Of a stretch of 64,000 nt of DNA, positions 1 to 13,300 are shown piece after piece. Source of the DNA: Aulostomus chinensis (Eukaryota; Chordata; Actinopteri; Syngnathiformes; Aulostomidae); contig JBBMOA010000013.1 of NCBI GenBank assembly GCA_037954235.1, forward strand, positions 23,369,692 through 23,433,691, written 5' to 3'. Every line of letters starts with the position of its first letter. The first letter of the stretch is position 1. The notes beneath the pieces are model-generated. The model made no database searches and had not been told where the DNA came from. It saw nothing but the letters and a program-made list of their open reading frames with translations. The position numbers and the translations under genes are program-made.

Positions 1-393
1 AGATCACCTTTTCCTGAAGGTATAATTGTTGATGACCTTCATCATCTGCTGTCGGAGAAACGGCTGCCTCACTTTAGCTGAAGAGGCCCGGACTTGCTTG
101 GTGACCGCACAGGCTCCTGTTTTCCAACACCCTGTTTTAGTGCTGGAAGAGGGAAGTCTGAGATGATTGAAGTCAATACTGTAGGATGTGTACAGGAGAA
201 GATTTTCTCAATCATTATTATTACTATCATGAATCATGGATTCCCATAAATGTAACTTTTACTTGTTAAAATGGCCGTCAGATGTCACTCTGTGGATGCG
301 CGTGCTTGAGTTCAGTCTAATACCAGCATGCAAGAAATCTGGGAGCAGAAATACCGAAGACAGTGTCCATGGACATGTACCCCCGCCCTCCAC

Positions 394-395
<2 letters not shown>

Positions 396-458
<63 letters not shown>
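396..458. repeat. (AC)n microsatellite
   Basis: About 31 uninterrupted AC units. It creates spurious Thr-His / Val-Cys frames on both strands. Confidence 0.95.
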
Positions 459-460
<2 letters not shown>

Positions 461-2842
461 CTGTTGAACAGGGATACGTATCTATCTTGTCTTTGATGTT
501 CACACCATATTAAGTTGTGCTAAATCTCAAATATCTTTTTTACTGTCTTGGTAAAATATTGTTTTGTTTTTTTTTCTGTGTGGCGCTGTCCCTGCTTCTT
601 CATCGTTTTCACTCTGCCTCATCAAATTATGAAAATATAATCAATTATCGGAGATCTGTCATATTCAAAGCTAAAATTTTTCCTCACCAAAATGAAAACC
701 GAACAATTTGCACAGTTTTTTTTAATTAATACACCTGTTATATTTTTTTTATTACATCTGGTACCAAATATAACCTTATTGCAAGCCAAATTTGGCCCCC
801 AGGCCTCACTTTGGGCAGCCCTGCTCAAGAATCAACCAGGTACTACCAGTCATATAACGAGAGAAACCAAGCGATGTCATCCCTATCACCACACATCACG
901 TCAATTTTAAGGGAAAAAAAAGAAGAAAAAAGCGATTGGCAGCAGCACATCACATGCGAGTGTCTGATAGCAACACAAGGGAGTTAAACGTAAATAAAGG
1001 GGTAATCAGAAACTCCATCAAACAATTTGAGTCACACCTCAGCATGCTGAGGTTATTGGTCCCCAGATTCTTGTGTGTCTTATCAGGGCTTCTCAGGCAG
1101 GCGGGAATAGAGAGAGAAAAAGAAATATGTACCCTTGCCAGTGCTGGAAAAAGAGCCTCTTCTTGCTCTCTTATGCATGAAGAGAAATGTAAATCCCCAG
1201 AGTAATACCTGTGGTTTTGTGATACACTCCAGGTTTTTTTTTGTCCCTTAAAGTCGTACGTTGAGGATGTTCAGAGATCAGGATTTAGGAATGGTAGGAT
1301 CCACTGACTGTGCTGGAGAAAATGTGAAGTTATGGCAAATCTGTTTGTTCAGGAAAATAGTCCAACATCAACCAAATTTGCTTTTACTATCGTATTTTAC
1401 AGAACTTGTACTGTGCCCAAAAAGATTTTGACGCATCAACAGGGTTTCATTTGCACCACAGCTGCTTGGAAATCTGATTTGGAGTGTAAAGTGTGGATGT
1501 GAGCTGCAATTCAATTTACGGGCAGCCTCGTCATGTGCAGACAGGACTGCAGCTTTATCATGAGACACTGTCATATCGAGAATAACAGAGCAGCACTGTG
1601 TGGTTAATGCTTCAGCCCCATCCTCTGGATCGGACGCACAATTACATTGTGATTGGCTTAGCTGCATCACTAGAGCTACTGATGAGCACCGCGCTGTCGA
1701 TTCCCTTTGTCTAAACAGCCTTTTTCCCTCCCTGCAGAGAGCGCTTAATAGACCTGCCGTATGCAGACGGCATTGAAATCCTTTACTGAGATGTTTGAAT
1801 TTATCAGCTGTGACAACTAAAAAAGAGCAGTGAAAAGTGATTTTGATAAATGGAAGGAGCCGCACGGAAAAAGACACACTAGAATGAAGGAGCTTTGTCC
1901 CAGATGCAACTTGGAAAGGGAGCTCTAATGTTGGGGTTTGTTTGTTTTTTTTTTTGTTTTTTTTTTACTTAATCCCAAAATCCACTTCTTTCCATCAATG
2001 TGCTTCAGGGCCTCCTTTGTTCTACTTAATTCAAATTGATTTCTGAGCAATGACAATTTAAGTTTAAGTGCAAGGGGAAATAACAAAGAGTAATGCCTAA
2101 TTTCCTCTTGCCACTTTTCATAGGTTCAGCAAGCAAAGTCAGGACAAAGCACAAAAAAAACAACCACATTGTGTCATTCATCAAAATATCACTCCATGCA
2201 AAACACAACAAATATATGTTTTTACTCATAGTTGCAAATTTAGTGAAAAAACAAATATAACACAAGTGATTTGAACATCTTCAGGCAACAAGCAACACGT
2301 TGTATCATTTAAAGGGGATAAAACATCCTATTACACATTATCACTTCTGTTTGAGATTATAATATGAAATTTTTGAATTTCTGCTGTTTTGGAACAAAAA
2401 AAATCCATTCAAACACGTTTTGTTTACTTGCTCACCTGATCAGCATTTCTATAAACTCTACCTGGACATTTAAATTGCTGTAAAACCACAGGGTGAAGAT
2501 CAGTACCATTAGAGACAATTAGACTGTTTATTACCTCCACTAAATATTGGTACCAAATTTACACAGCTGATTTTTGCTCACTCTGGTGGGGGAAGGGGGG
2601 GGGTATAGCACAGGTCCCCATAACCCAAACAATTTTGGGGTGCTTGGCATGGATAAAAATGACATTTTTTTTAAACGTTGAGTTTTGCCTGAGCTCTTTA
2701 ATCTCCCCCCTCCAGGCATCAGCAGGATGCCTCAACGAGTGCCCTCTAGTTATTACTGGAAATTTCTCCTGCACCAACTTTCGTAACCCCCCCCCCCCCT
2801 CCCCCACAATCAGGACCAGCCACCGGACCTGGGGGGGACAAG

Positions 2843-2956
2843 GTGTTCTCCAGTGCTTCTCCTACCCTCTGGAACACACTCCCCCAAAACATCAGAGACT
2901 CCTCCACATTGACCATATTCAAGAAATCCTTCAAAAGACACCTGTTCAATCTCTAA
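2843..2956 (+). mobile_element. C-terminal tail of an L2/CR1-type LINE reverse transcriptase
   Basis: An open 37-codon stretch reads FSSASPTLWNTLPQNIRDSS followed by LTIFKKSFKRHLFNL and a stop codon. This is the typical end of L2-group non-LTR polymerases (Ser/Ala-x-x-LWNxLP, then FKxxLKxxLF). No upstream RT domain is attached, as expected for a 5'-truncated insertion. The same stretch read in another frame is only a shadow. Confidence 0.75.
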
Positions 2957-4173
2957 CTTCCCTCCAACTTCATCTTCATCAAACCATTTTGAGTATTTAG
3001 AAAAGTCCTCTACAAGGTCATTGTATATTATTAATATCATTATTTTAGGTTGTGGCAATCTGACATGGTTTATACTTGATTTTGCCCTGTTTTTTAAGAA
3101 AAAATATTGAAAAATGAACTACCTTTGCAACTCTGAGGAACAATAAGTAAAGGGGGGCTTCCTTGCTATAATCAAGCTCGTTATAACAGTACTTTATGTT
3201 CCAGCATTGGGCTAATGAGAATGTTAACGAAATGTGAAAGCTTTAAGAAATTCATACAACATTTTCCTAACTTCAGTGGAGATGCACCATAATATCCCTC
3301 TGTACTCCCACTGAGTGGCAGATTATCCTCCCACAATCACAGCCGGTTCACCTCGTGCAGAATTCTCTGTTATGAAATGAGATTGTTTTCCTGCCGCTGC
3401 AGCACTGAAATACGCAACATCTAATTGAGCTCTGACGTATGTAGAGTCTGACTGCTTTAGGTGCGTGCACCAATTTATCTGTCATCTGGCTGTTCAACAA
3501 GCTGGAACCAAATTTATTTATTTATTTATTTTTTTTTTAAAAAGCACACGGTGAATGGAAACTGTGGTTTGCAAGAGACTCAAACGTTTCAATCACTAAC
3601 AATGCATCTGCGTCTAAGCTCCTGAAGCCCTTGAGATGGCTCACGAAGATTTACCAGCATTATCTCTGGAGCTGACAAGACTGAATGCACCCCCCCCCCC
3701 CCAAAAAAATGGCTCTTTTATGCAACGAGACTGAAGAAATGAGGTCTTGTTATTGAATGACATTGACATTTTAAACATATGTGCATGGTATTAAACTGTA
3801 TCAGATCGAGCGACAATTGATTCCTTTTCATAATGCAATGTCGGCACGTGTGTGATGTTTATTAACGTGGCTAGCAAACATAAGCTTGATGATAACAGGC
3901 TCCACTGCAGTGAATAAGTGCCAGAGGCTCTTATTAATATTAATAATTTATAAAATTGACCACTTTTAGTTTGTAATATTCATTATCAGAAAAGTACTCA
4001 GAGAAAACAAACTTTCTGCTTCATGATTAAAATGCCCTGTGGCTGGAATAAAAACATTAGAAACAATCAATATATGAATGGGTTCTACAATGTGTAGTCC
4101 CGTTTGCGTTGAAAATAGGAATGAAACAGAAGAATTCAAACAAAAATAAATGGCATAATAAAATCATGGTCCA

Positions 4174-4330
4174 GGCACTCAAGGTGGGCTTGAAACATAA
4201 AAGCTTTTATTTTAGTGGCCTAAAGTAATTATACCAACGCACGTCAGCTTGCGCTTACGTTGGTGTGTTTTAATGACTTTAGCCGACTGAAATAAAGGCC
4301 TTTTATTTTTTTATGCCCACCTTGAGTACC
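4174..4330. mobile_element. MITE-like imperfect palindrome
   Basis: The ends are GGCACTCAAGGTGGGC and its near-perfect inverse GCCCACCTTGAGTACC. Complementarity continues inward (ATAAAAGCTTTTATTTTAGT against ACTGAAATAAAGGCC) down to a central ACCAACG...CGTTGGT. The 157 bp unit has no coding capacity. I could not identify target-site duplications, so the superfamily is open. Confidence 0.6.
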
Positions 4331-5173
4331 ATTTTTTTCCCCACCAGCTTTATTTTTTATTATTCCTCTTCCATGAGGGACACCAGCAGCACTCCTGTTA
4401 TTTTTCTCTTTTGCATAAGTTCAATTGATTTGAGATGCATTTAAATAACAAAAGGTTTTATCTTTCTCATCGACAAACACAACTGACAACTGTCAATCCA
4501 ACAATTATCTATTGCACGACCAGTCAGAGGGGAAAACAGAGGATAGGTGCAATGAATTAACGATTAGCCAGGTATGTGGGACTTCTTGGCGGTGTTTTAA
4601 AGGAGAAAAATGGCATAATTCCTCTGTATTTTTTTGTAACTTCATAAAAAGCTGTTTCTGGTGAGAGAACTTTATTAACTGATGTTTGATAGATTCAGGT
4701 TATGTTTTCTCTGAAGACAGATCTGTCTTGCAGAATACTTCTTCCTGTGCCAGCCATCAACCGAGTTTTTCTTCCTCCTTGCTTTTTTTTTTTTCTTTGA
4801 CAGCTGGTATTACTCTTATGAAGCTGGCATTTTACCCCATGTATTGCCTTTGAAAGTCTCTTAACAAACCTGTCAATGCTATCATCTGAACTTTTCTATT
4901 TGCATCTGAGTTGCAAAGGCAGGTCTCTGGACAAACCTTTGCACCATCTGGTTGGGGCACTTTGGAGGACCCTAAAAAGAGAGCTAATTGACTCTTCTGG
5001 CATTTAGATTAATAAGAATTACTCTTGGGTTTTCAGTCCAGTCTTCATTTTCTAGGTTCAGAAGTTGAATTGAAAACTGCTGATTTGCTCGCAGGTCTAG
5101 TAAAAAAAAAGAAAAGAAAAGATGTTTAGTATCAAAGACACAAAAACCGGCCACAGACTTTAAAAAAAACAAC

Positions 5174-5174
<1 letters not shown>

Positions 5175-5213
<39 letters not shown>
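5175..5213. repeat. (AC)n microsatellite
   Basis: About 19 perfect AC units flanked by A-rich DNA. Confidence 0.95.
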
Positions 5214-5216
<3 letters not shown>

Positions 5217-8200
5217 CAAACATAAAAACAAACAAAAACTCAATTTATGAGGACAGAATTGCCCTGTTTTATCAAACAGCCAATTTTTTCACGTTTAAAC
5301 TCTTAAACAGCAGAACGTCTCATCGTTATAATGAACTAATAGTTCGAAATTCACAATTCATTTTTCAGTGAGTTTCAAAGCCCAACTTTCATTTTCAGAC
5401 GTGACAACAACACTTACGACTTCTTATTCATGTACAAGTGGCAAAACTTCTCCCAGCTGCGTGACAAAGTCAGTAAAACAACAAGAAATAATTCTGCCTA
5501 TTACGTTGCTGAATTCTGCCATCCACAAAGTAAAAGGCCACAACACCATCGTTCTGATGAAGGTTCTCATGACCGGATGGTTGCAAATCCAGTAAACCCT
5601 CATTTTAGTGCTCTTCTGGAAAACAACGTCTCTCTTTGAAAAATGATTCCACGATGGAATCTGCAGATTACCAAAGGTTGGAGTGAAGAAAGATAATACA
5701 AATTCAGACCTTAAATCTCAACAAAAAAAAAAAAGGGGAAAAAAAGGCCGAGATATGTTTTGCACACTTGGGTTCAAGCTTCACCTTTCACATAGACATA
5801 ACCGGTTGTTAAAAATGAATTATTAATACATAAAGAAGGTGAAGGTGAGGGAATGGTCATTTGTGATAAACAAAAACAAGTCTTTCTGCCCTTGTTTCTT
5901 TCACACACTTTTTGTAACCTTAGCAATAAACGGGAAACTTGCAAGAATGTCTGTTACTCTACTGGGAGGATCGATCACACAGACAGTATTGATGCATTGC
6001 GAGGTGTTTTGATGATGGAGGTGAGGGTCCAGTCTCACACATTTGCCTCCCGTTGCACGCAGTATTGATACTTTTTTTAATTGAAAAATACGATTTTGAT
6101 CCAATAATTTCTGTCAGATATTGGGTTCTGTGACAAGAGTCTTACTGTGAAGGCTTTCCAGAGATAAACTGGAGGCAATGAAGAAGAGTCCCCATAACGC
6201 ACGTCAAAACAATCCTTATCTTCTAAAAAGGCGATGAAAAACAAGACAAGGAAAGAGTAGAGGAGACAAAGTGAAAAAAGACAACAACAAAAGTTAAGTT
6301 ATTGGTTTCAGAAGTGTTTTTAATGTATGTTTCTCCACATTCACTCTATTATTCCTTCGCAACTAGTTTCTGCTGTGTTCACTCACTCCCTGTTGTTTAC
6401 ATTGTTTATATTCGTTTGTATTTCTTGTTGTTCATATTGTTTTTATTTTTGAGTATTTCTTCTCTTTTATATTTTACACTTTATGTTTCTTTGCTTTTTA
6501 CTGTTGGGCTATTTTTCCTTCTCCTCGTTGTTGCTGCAACACTGGAAATGTCCCTGACTCACCCGAGATAATTACTCAAAGAAGATTATGACTATTACTC
6601 ATCTTAACAGCACTTTTTATCTACCAATTAACTTTCAGGCATTAACAGCTCGACAAAGACTGCCTGTAACCCTCCAGCTGCATACCGGCTGTCAGTCAGT
6701 AAGCTGATAGACGTGTGTACAGTGTATAAATACAGTGGCGTAGCACAGCGTCTGCAGCAGCTGAGTGGTGTGGAGATCAGCTTTTTTTTAGATGCCTTTG
6801 CCTTCACCCTGCCGTGATTGTTTATGTCTTCTGAAACCGCTGCGAACGACAGCGTGAGCCAACTTGAAGGGACGTTGATGATTGATGAATTTATTCATTA
6901 CAAAAAAAGCTTTTCTTTTAGCTGATGTTCTTTAATTTCGATCAATAAAACAGGTGAAAGTCATAATAGTCTCTTTTTCTCTCTCATCTGTTTTCTGTCT
7001 GTCAGATACCCCTGTCAGAATCACACCAGGACTTCTCATTGTTTAAGGAACAAAACAAAAACAGAAAAAAAAACAAAAAACCAATGAATAAAATATGAGT
7101 GAAAATTGTATTTTTCATATGAATAATGTAAAAGAGGACACACTGTTGGCAACCACCTCTCAAGGTTAGACAATATTGTTAGTCTCCCTGCCTGGCGCAT
7201 GCTTTGTTCTTGTTTGGTAGGAAATGAGAGAGGATCCCATTCTATCAGGTTTTCTGTTCTTACGGACTCTGAGTCACTGGGATGTGTTTTTTCACAGAAC
7301 TTGAAAGAAATTTCCAAACCCAGCATGAGGTATGTTGTGTCAAGGCAGAGCCATATGGTTTGACTTGGACAGCACGCCAAAACTTTTCACTGTAGCTTGT
7401 TTCTGTCACTCAGTCAATCAAGAGCGTGTTACCTGGAGGGAAACTGACGCGGGCGATGGAAGGACTGAGGGAACAATGGGGGGAGATTTATACGCTTAAG
7501 CGATTAAAGATGACACTTTCCTGATGCTTGCATGCCAAAACTGCTCCCCACTGGAATTTTAGCTTGTGGCCAAAATCCAAAACCTTAAATCTGGAGGTTT
7601 ACTTTCATCATTTCATCTTTCTTTGATAGCCTAATAAAATCTCCATTGAGTAGACGCTCATCCAATTTATTTTTATGAAGAGAATCCAGCAGGAAAAACA
7701 AGGAATAGAGCACAGTTTTGCACAAACTGAACTGCCACTGTATATGATATATGCCCAGAAAATAACATATAAATAATAATAATCAGCATTGCCACTGCTT
7801 TTATGGGCCCCTGCATTGATTGTCCTCTCCTTATTTATAGCATACAGCACAATATCAATCCTGATATATTTGGAAACAATGCAGTCCATTATTTATGAGT
7901 CACCTTTATAGAGAGCCAAAACTTTCGCTGCTCTTTGTCTCTTCCGGACCAGTCTTGAAAGACATAAGTTATTTTTTAAATTTGTTTTTATTTTAAATAA
8001 AGTATGTGCTATTATTATTGTTCTCAATTCTAATCCTCCGTAACTTCAATCACATAATTGTGACGTCTGGTGTCTGGATACCAAATAATCACGAGGGACA
8101 AAAGAGTCTGGCTGCCATGGAAAATGTTAAAGGTCATGTAACATGCTTTATATGTAAGAAATCGAACTGATGGATACATCTATGGCCATGACTGATCAGG

Positions 8201-8639
8201 ATATACAAAGAGTATAAAGATTCGGTTCAGTGTGAACAGCTCAGATCTGTAAGTGTATCATCCCAGTTAGGAAACTTGCCATCACAAAACCCGTCACGCC
8301 ACAGAAAAGCAGAAGAAACACAGGACAGAAATGAACCAGGAAACATTCGGCATCTGTTGCCGAAAAGGAACGAACATCAGGTCTCCTGTGGTCCTGGAGT
8401 GAAACTGGTGTTAAAAATGGCTTCCCCATTTATTTCCAGCATTAGTTTCCAATTCAAATGGAATTTTAGGGAACGTTCATGACATAATTAGATTGTTTCT
8501 TTATTCAATTGGACTTCTTGACCACGTCAAGAGGAACCTTACTTTTATTCTGAAATTTTACCGTAATGGCTTGTATAAACCCGTACAACCAAATCACGTT
8601 GGGCAAATGTTTATGGGGTCGGTGCGGCTGCAATCGTTT

Positions 8640-8759
8640 GTCCCGCGGCTGTAATTTCACTGTCCCTTTAAGGGCGGCCACGCCCACTCAGCACGTGACG
8701 CAAATAGGAAGTACTAATGTTAAATCAAAAATATAGTTGGAAGAACTTGGCACAAAGCG
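8640..8759 (+). promoter_or_regulatory. AGA proximal promoter with CLEAR-like E-box
   Basis: The 120 bp before the AGA start codon are GC-rich, with GGGCGG and CGCCC boxes at about 8672-8687. CACGTGAC lies at 8692-8699, 61 bp upstream of the ATG, and matches the core of the TFEB/TFE3 CLEAR element (GTCACGTGAC) in 8 of 10 positions. A second CACGTG at 8834-8839 falls in coding exon 1. I see no convincing TATA box. That TFEB drives lysosomal genes through such sites is established; its use here is inferred. Confidence 0.5.
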
Positions 8760-9837
8760 ATGGCGCCGCTCCTGTTTTATACTTTAATGCTCATTTTTCC
8801 ATTAGGACGTGCGTCGCTGCCTCTTGTCATCAACACGTGGCCGTTCAGGAACGCAACGGCTGCTGGTAGGTCACATGGTGTTTGTTGTCATTCACAAGTT
8901 GGAAGACGAGATTTAAAATCCCATGGCCTAAAAGTTCAGAAACAAAACCTGTGCCTCCCTTATAACAAAGCCGCGAATCTCTGTGCGCCTGTCCATGTTT
9001 GGCTGTGGAACGCTGTCAGCCACAGCTGACTCCTTTTTGTGAGCTGCTGTGCGGATAAACTGCACATCAGTGGGACACTGTTGTTGCTGAAATGTTTATT
9101 TATGACTTTGAGTTAAATTGGTGACCACAGTCAAAGCAACAGCAAATGTGTGTCTGTGTGCTGAGGTGCAAACCCTTGCTGGGTCCATTCGCATCCGTCC
9201 AGTATTTTCAAGACTCCCTCTTTACTGAAATGCTTTCTTTTTTTCTTCTTTTTTTTTGCAGTATATTCGCGGTGCAGCTTAACTGTGCTAGTGTGTCAGA
9301 CCATCAGAGACTTAGATGGGGATAGGAAATGGGCAGAAATCCACAAGGCTTCATAACCGGCGCTGCCAGGTCTGCCCTCGCTCCATTTGATTTCCTGCAG
9401 GATGATGTTCAAAATTGAAAGTGAAAATACTTCAGCATTGCTTGTGACTTATCTGTCAAGTGGATTTCCCACCAGGGGCGCAGTTACCGATGAAATCTTT
9501 GCCTGATTAGAGTTTTAAAAAATAAATAAATAAATAAAAATCTCACCATGCGATCGACGGATACCATTTAATTTACCAGATGCACATCACTTCTTTTCCC
9601 AGAGGTTAGTATGAAAATGGAAACAGTGGCCTGGTGTGAGGAGATGCTTAGCGTGGACCTCAGGGAGCCATTACTATTGATCCCTGCCATGTAGATCCTG
9701 CAGGAGCAGGTACTGTTACACACTATTTGTCATAGCAGTATTTTGTCAGTTCATTATATGTGTATACATACAGCAGATTGGACATTAAATGCTCAAATGG
9801 ACATGTCAATATAAGTAATATATAAATATATATACAT

Positions 9838-9920
<83 letters not shown>

Positions 9921-10319
9921 CGTACATATACATATACATATATATTACATGCATTCAGTTGAGAAGGTGGTGGTACAAAGTTCTTTAAAGAAGTTTTCTA
10001 ACCACCATTAGATAACAATTTGACTGCATGCTGGTTAGCATCTTTTCAATCCCTGTGGGCGCCGATGCGCAGCTTGCTAAAGTGTGTCATGGCGGCGATG
10101 TGCTTCCCTGATGATGACCTCTGTTGCAGTGGAAATAGCGGAACGAATATGAATGTGACACACAACAAAGGAGTGAATAAAATACACAATTATGGCATTT
10201 TATATATATTTTGTTCCTCATTTGTACTGACGTGGTGGTGTGTCGGAGATTAATGGTTTCACAATATATCACTGAATCTCTGTTTTCGTGACACAAGTTT
10301 TAATCATGGAGAATTTATC

Positions 10320-10357
<38 letters not shown>

Positions 10358-13300
10358 ACCATGAATAGAAAGATAAATCTTCCATGGTAAATGCTGTAAG
10401 CACTGCTGAAGTGTGTGATGGTCTGAGGGTTCTGCAGCAGGCTGGTGGCAGAGCTACCAGTTGGTCACTGATCCCTTAAGTGCCCATAAGGGATCAGTGA
10501 CCAACCGGTTGTTGGCGCCTGTTAACGAGGAAACACATGTACAGGTTTTATGCTTCATCCGTTCTTTTAATTGATTTAGCCACACGCATATATTTTCTGA
10601 TAGAGATTTAACTGAGCGGTGTTAACAATCCGAGCTACTTACAGTTTAAGGATGCACATCAAGAAAGCATTAACTGCTCCGCACCCGCTCTTTGGGCTTC
10701 TCTGTGCTGCGTTTGACCCTGCAGCCTGGAGTGTGCTGCAGTCTGGTGGCTCGGTGCTGGATGCTGTGGAGAGAGGCTGCACTCGCTGTGAGGTGGACCA
10801 GTGCGATGGCAGTGTCGGCTACGGCGGCAGCCCCGATGAGTCCGGCGAGACCACGCTGGACGCCATGATCATGAACGGGTAAACTGAGACACATTTGACC
10901 TGGTGGAAACCTTTTGCAGCACTGTTCCATGTGTCATTTTCCTCTTTTTTTTTTTTTCTTTCCTGAGCAGAGATTTGACAACTAAGGTTTTCAGATTTAA
11001 GAACGTTTAGAGTCATAATTTCAGGGGTAGTGGGATTTCCTTGATATGATTTGTCTTAAATTTACAGCCTTTCCAAATGCATCTTCTAACTTGCTGCCCA
11101 GAACTTTAGCATGTTCTTTAGATACGGATAGTTTGTTCAGGAAACTAAATGAAGTGTCACTGCGACGGCACGCAGCGTCATTGTCATTGCCTCTGAATCC
11201 GTTCAGGAGAGCTATTTCTTCTGTGTGAGCAGTGATACCATGGAGGTGGGTGCTGTTGCAGGCCTGAGAAGAATCAAGAATGTCATCGGGGTAGCGAGAG
11301 CAGTGATGGAGCACACCCACCACACACTGCTGGTGGGAGAGTCGGGTGAGGCTGGCATAACATCCACGCGGTTTCAATAAGAATAGAAGGCATCCTGCAG
11401 ATCCTGATATTTATACATTCACTTACGTAATATATATCACGCAAATGAGCAAGATGTATACATTTAATTTCCTCGTCACCAGAATAGACCGCATCTATAC
11501 CAGCAGAGTCCTCCTCCTGTTAGAAAAAGCGGGTTTTGAATGTGATGTATCCGGGTCATTTCACAGTGTTTGGTTCAGTAACCAGGTTTACTTTGTGGAT
11601 GAGTCACAGCACTAAAATTGATGGCAATTTCGGTCATCACTCTTGAATTGGCATGCACTTTTTGTTTTGTTTTTTTCTTTTTCCCAAATGTCTCGAGGAC
11701 GGAGATTTATCTCAATGAGAGTAACAAGATGTGGGTGACGCTCAACAGCAGTTAGCTAGGAGTCGTCACTGTCAACCAAATCAGTCCAGTCACGATCAGT
11801 GCCTCAAGCCCAAATGAGGCCTTCAGTCCCTGCTGTTGTTGGTGACCTGTTGTTTTCTGTTGTTTCCAGAATGTGTATCTTGACCTGAAAGACTTCTTCC
11901 TTCTCCGTAGCTTCAGTGTTTGCTGAAAACATGGGCTTCACCGCCGAGGACCTGACTACCAACAGATCTGCCAATATTTTCCTGCAGTGGCTGAAGGGCG
12001 ATTGCCAGCCTAATTATCGAAAGGTGTGCATGAGTGTGTGTGTGTGTGTGTGAGTGTGTATAAGAGTCTGGGCCACAGGCGTGCTGCTTGTGAAAGATTT
12101 ATGTTTAGCAGGGAAATTGACAGGCATACTGAAATAGTTCATAAAAAAATCATCCTTTGTGTTAGAGGTGAAGCCCTACCGGCCTGAACCGTGTTTGTGC
12201 TTCAAAGCACCCTCGTCCTGAAAATAACCGAGGAGTTTGAGAATGTTTTTTTCGTTGTTTTTGTCTTTTAAGTCATTTACCAATATATGTTAAAAACAGA
12301 GGATAAATATCCAGCAGTAAATACGGACAAATGCTGCAAAGCAGATGGGGGAAAACATTGTTGAACATTTTGAGATTGCGACTGAGGTCAAAGCAGGACA
12401 ATGATTATTTACAACTCCAAGTAGTATTTTCAAGGCTTTACCTTTGTGGAATGGAATATAACATACTTTGCTTCATGAATAATACACAAGGCTTTTTATA
12501 AAATATATTCCAACCCTGGGTTACTGACGGCATGAGGAAAGCCAAGTAGAACTCAGCTGGTACACATTATATACACAAAAAAAACCAACCCCAACCTGTG
12601 TTTGGCAGTAAAATCTTCAAGTAGAGTCAGTCGAGTATTCTCTCTGAGGTTTGTTACTGTCTTTAGAAACCGTTTACAAAAGGGTGGAGACTTTGAATAC
12701 GTACATGGCTGATTGGATGAATCGTGTGTCTGTCAGTTGTCAGGAGAAGAGCTGAGACATGTTTTATGTCTTTGCTCTTCTTTTTAAAGCAGTAGATGTG
12801 ACTGAGGCTGCGCCACAGCCGCGTGTGTGCTACACTCTTTTAGAAGCTGCCAGTTTTTCCTCATTGACATCCACGCCTGTCGCTCCTCGTAGACCCCCCC
12901 CCCCCCCATTTGTCTCACGTGCAAGGTAACTAAATTATATTAAAGCTTCATATAATTGCTAAGTGTTCTCCAAACCTCCATTTAAATTAAAAATCCATTT
13001 AATTCCTCAAAGAATATTTGAATGTAAATGTGGAAGTTACAAGGTTTTTTTGAAGGTTGAATAAAGTACTAAAAAGCAAATCACTGGATCATCGACACGC
13101 TCTTTTTTTGTAGTGGGGGGGGGGGCATATTTAGGGCTCTGTAAAAAAAAAAGTTTTTAAGAAGGCTGCAGTTCAGATTTCAAGGTTTGGAGTGTGTAGG
13201 TTTTAAGGATGATGGAAGAATAAAGTGTGATGGACAAAAGGAGGGTTTATATAATTCGTGCAAATGTGCACAATATAAAAAAAAAAGCTTTTGATATTTG

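Larger units (their letters stand above)
1..8600. other. Gene-free flank upstream of AGA
   Basis: No exon of a recognisable protein was found on either strand. The stretch holds CA microsatellites, homopolymer C/G and A/T tracts, a short L2-type reverse-transcriptase tail (2843-2956) and a MITE-like palindrome (4174-4330). The only long frame (1877-1368, -, 169 codons) resembles nothing I know. Confidence 0.6.

Noticed and set aside
8866..9029. AGA exon 1 frame running on to 9029
   Set aside because: Homology to AGA stops at the gtaggt donor at 8866, and exon 2 resumes the protein in phase.
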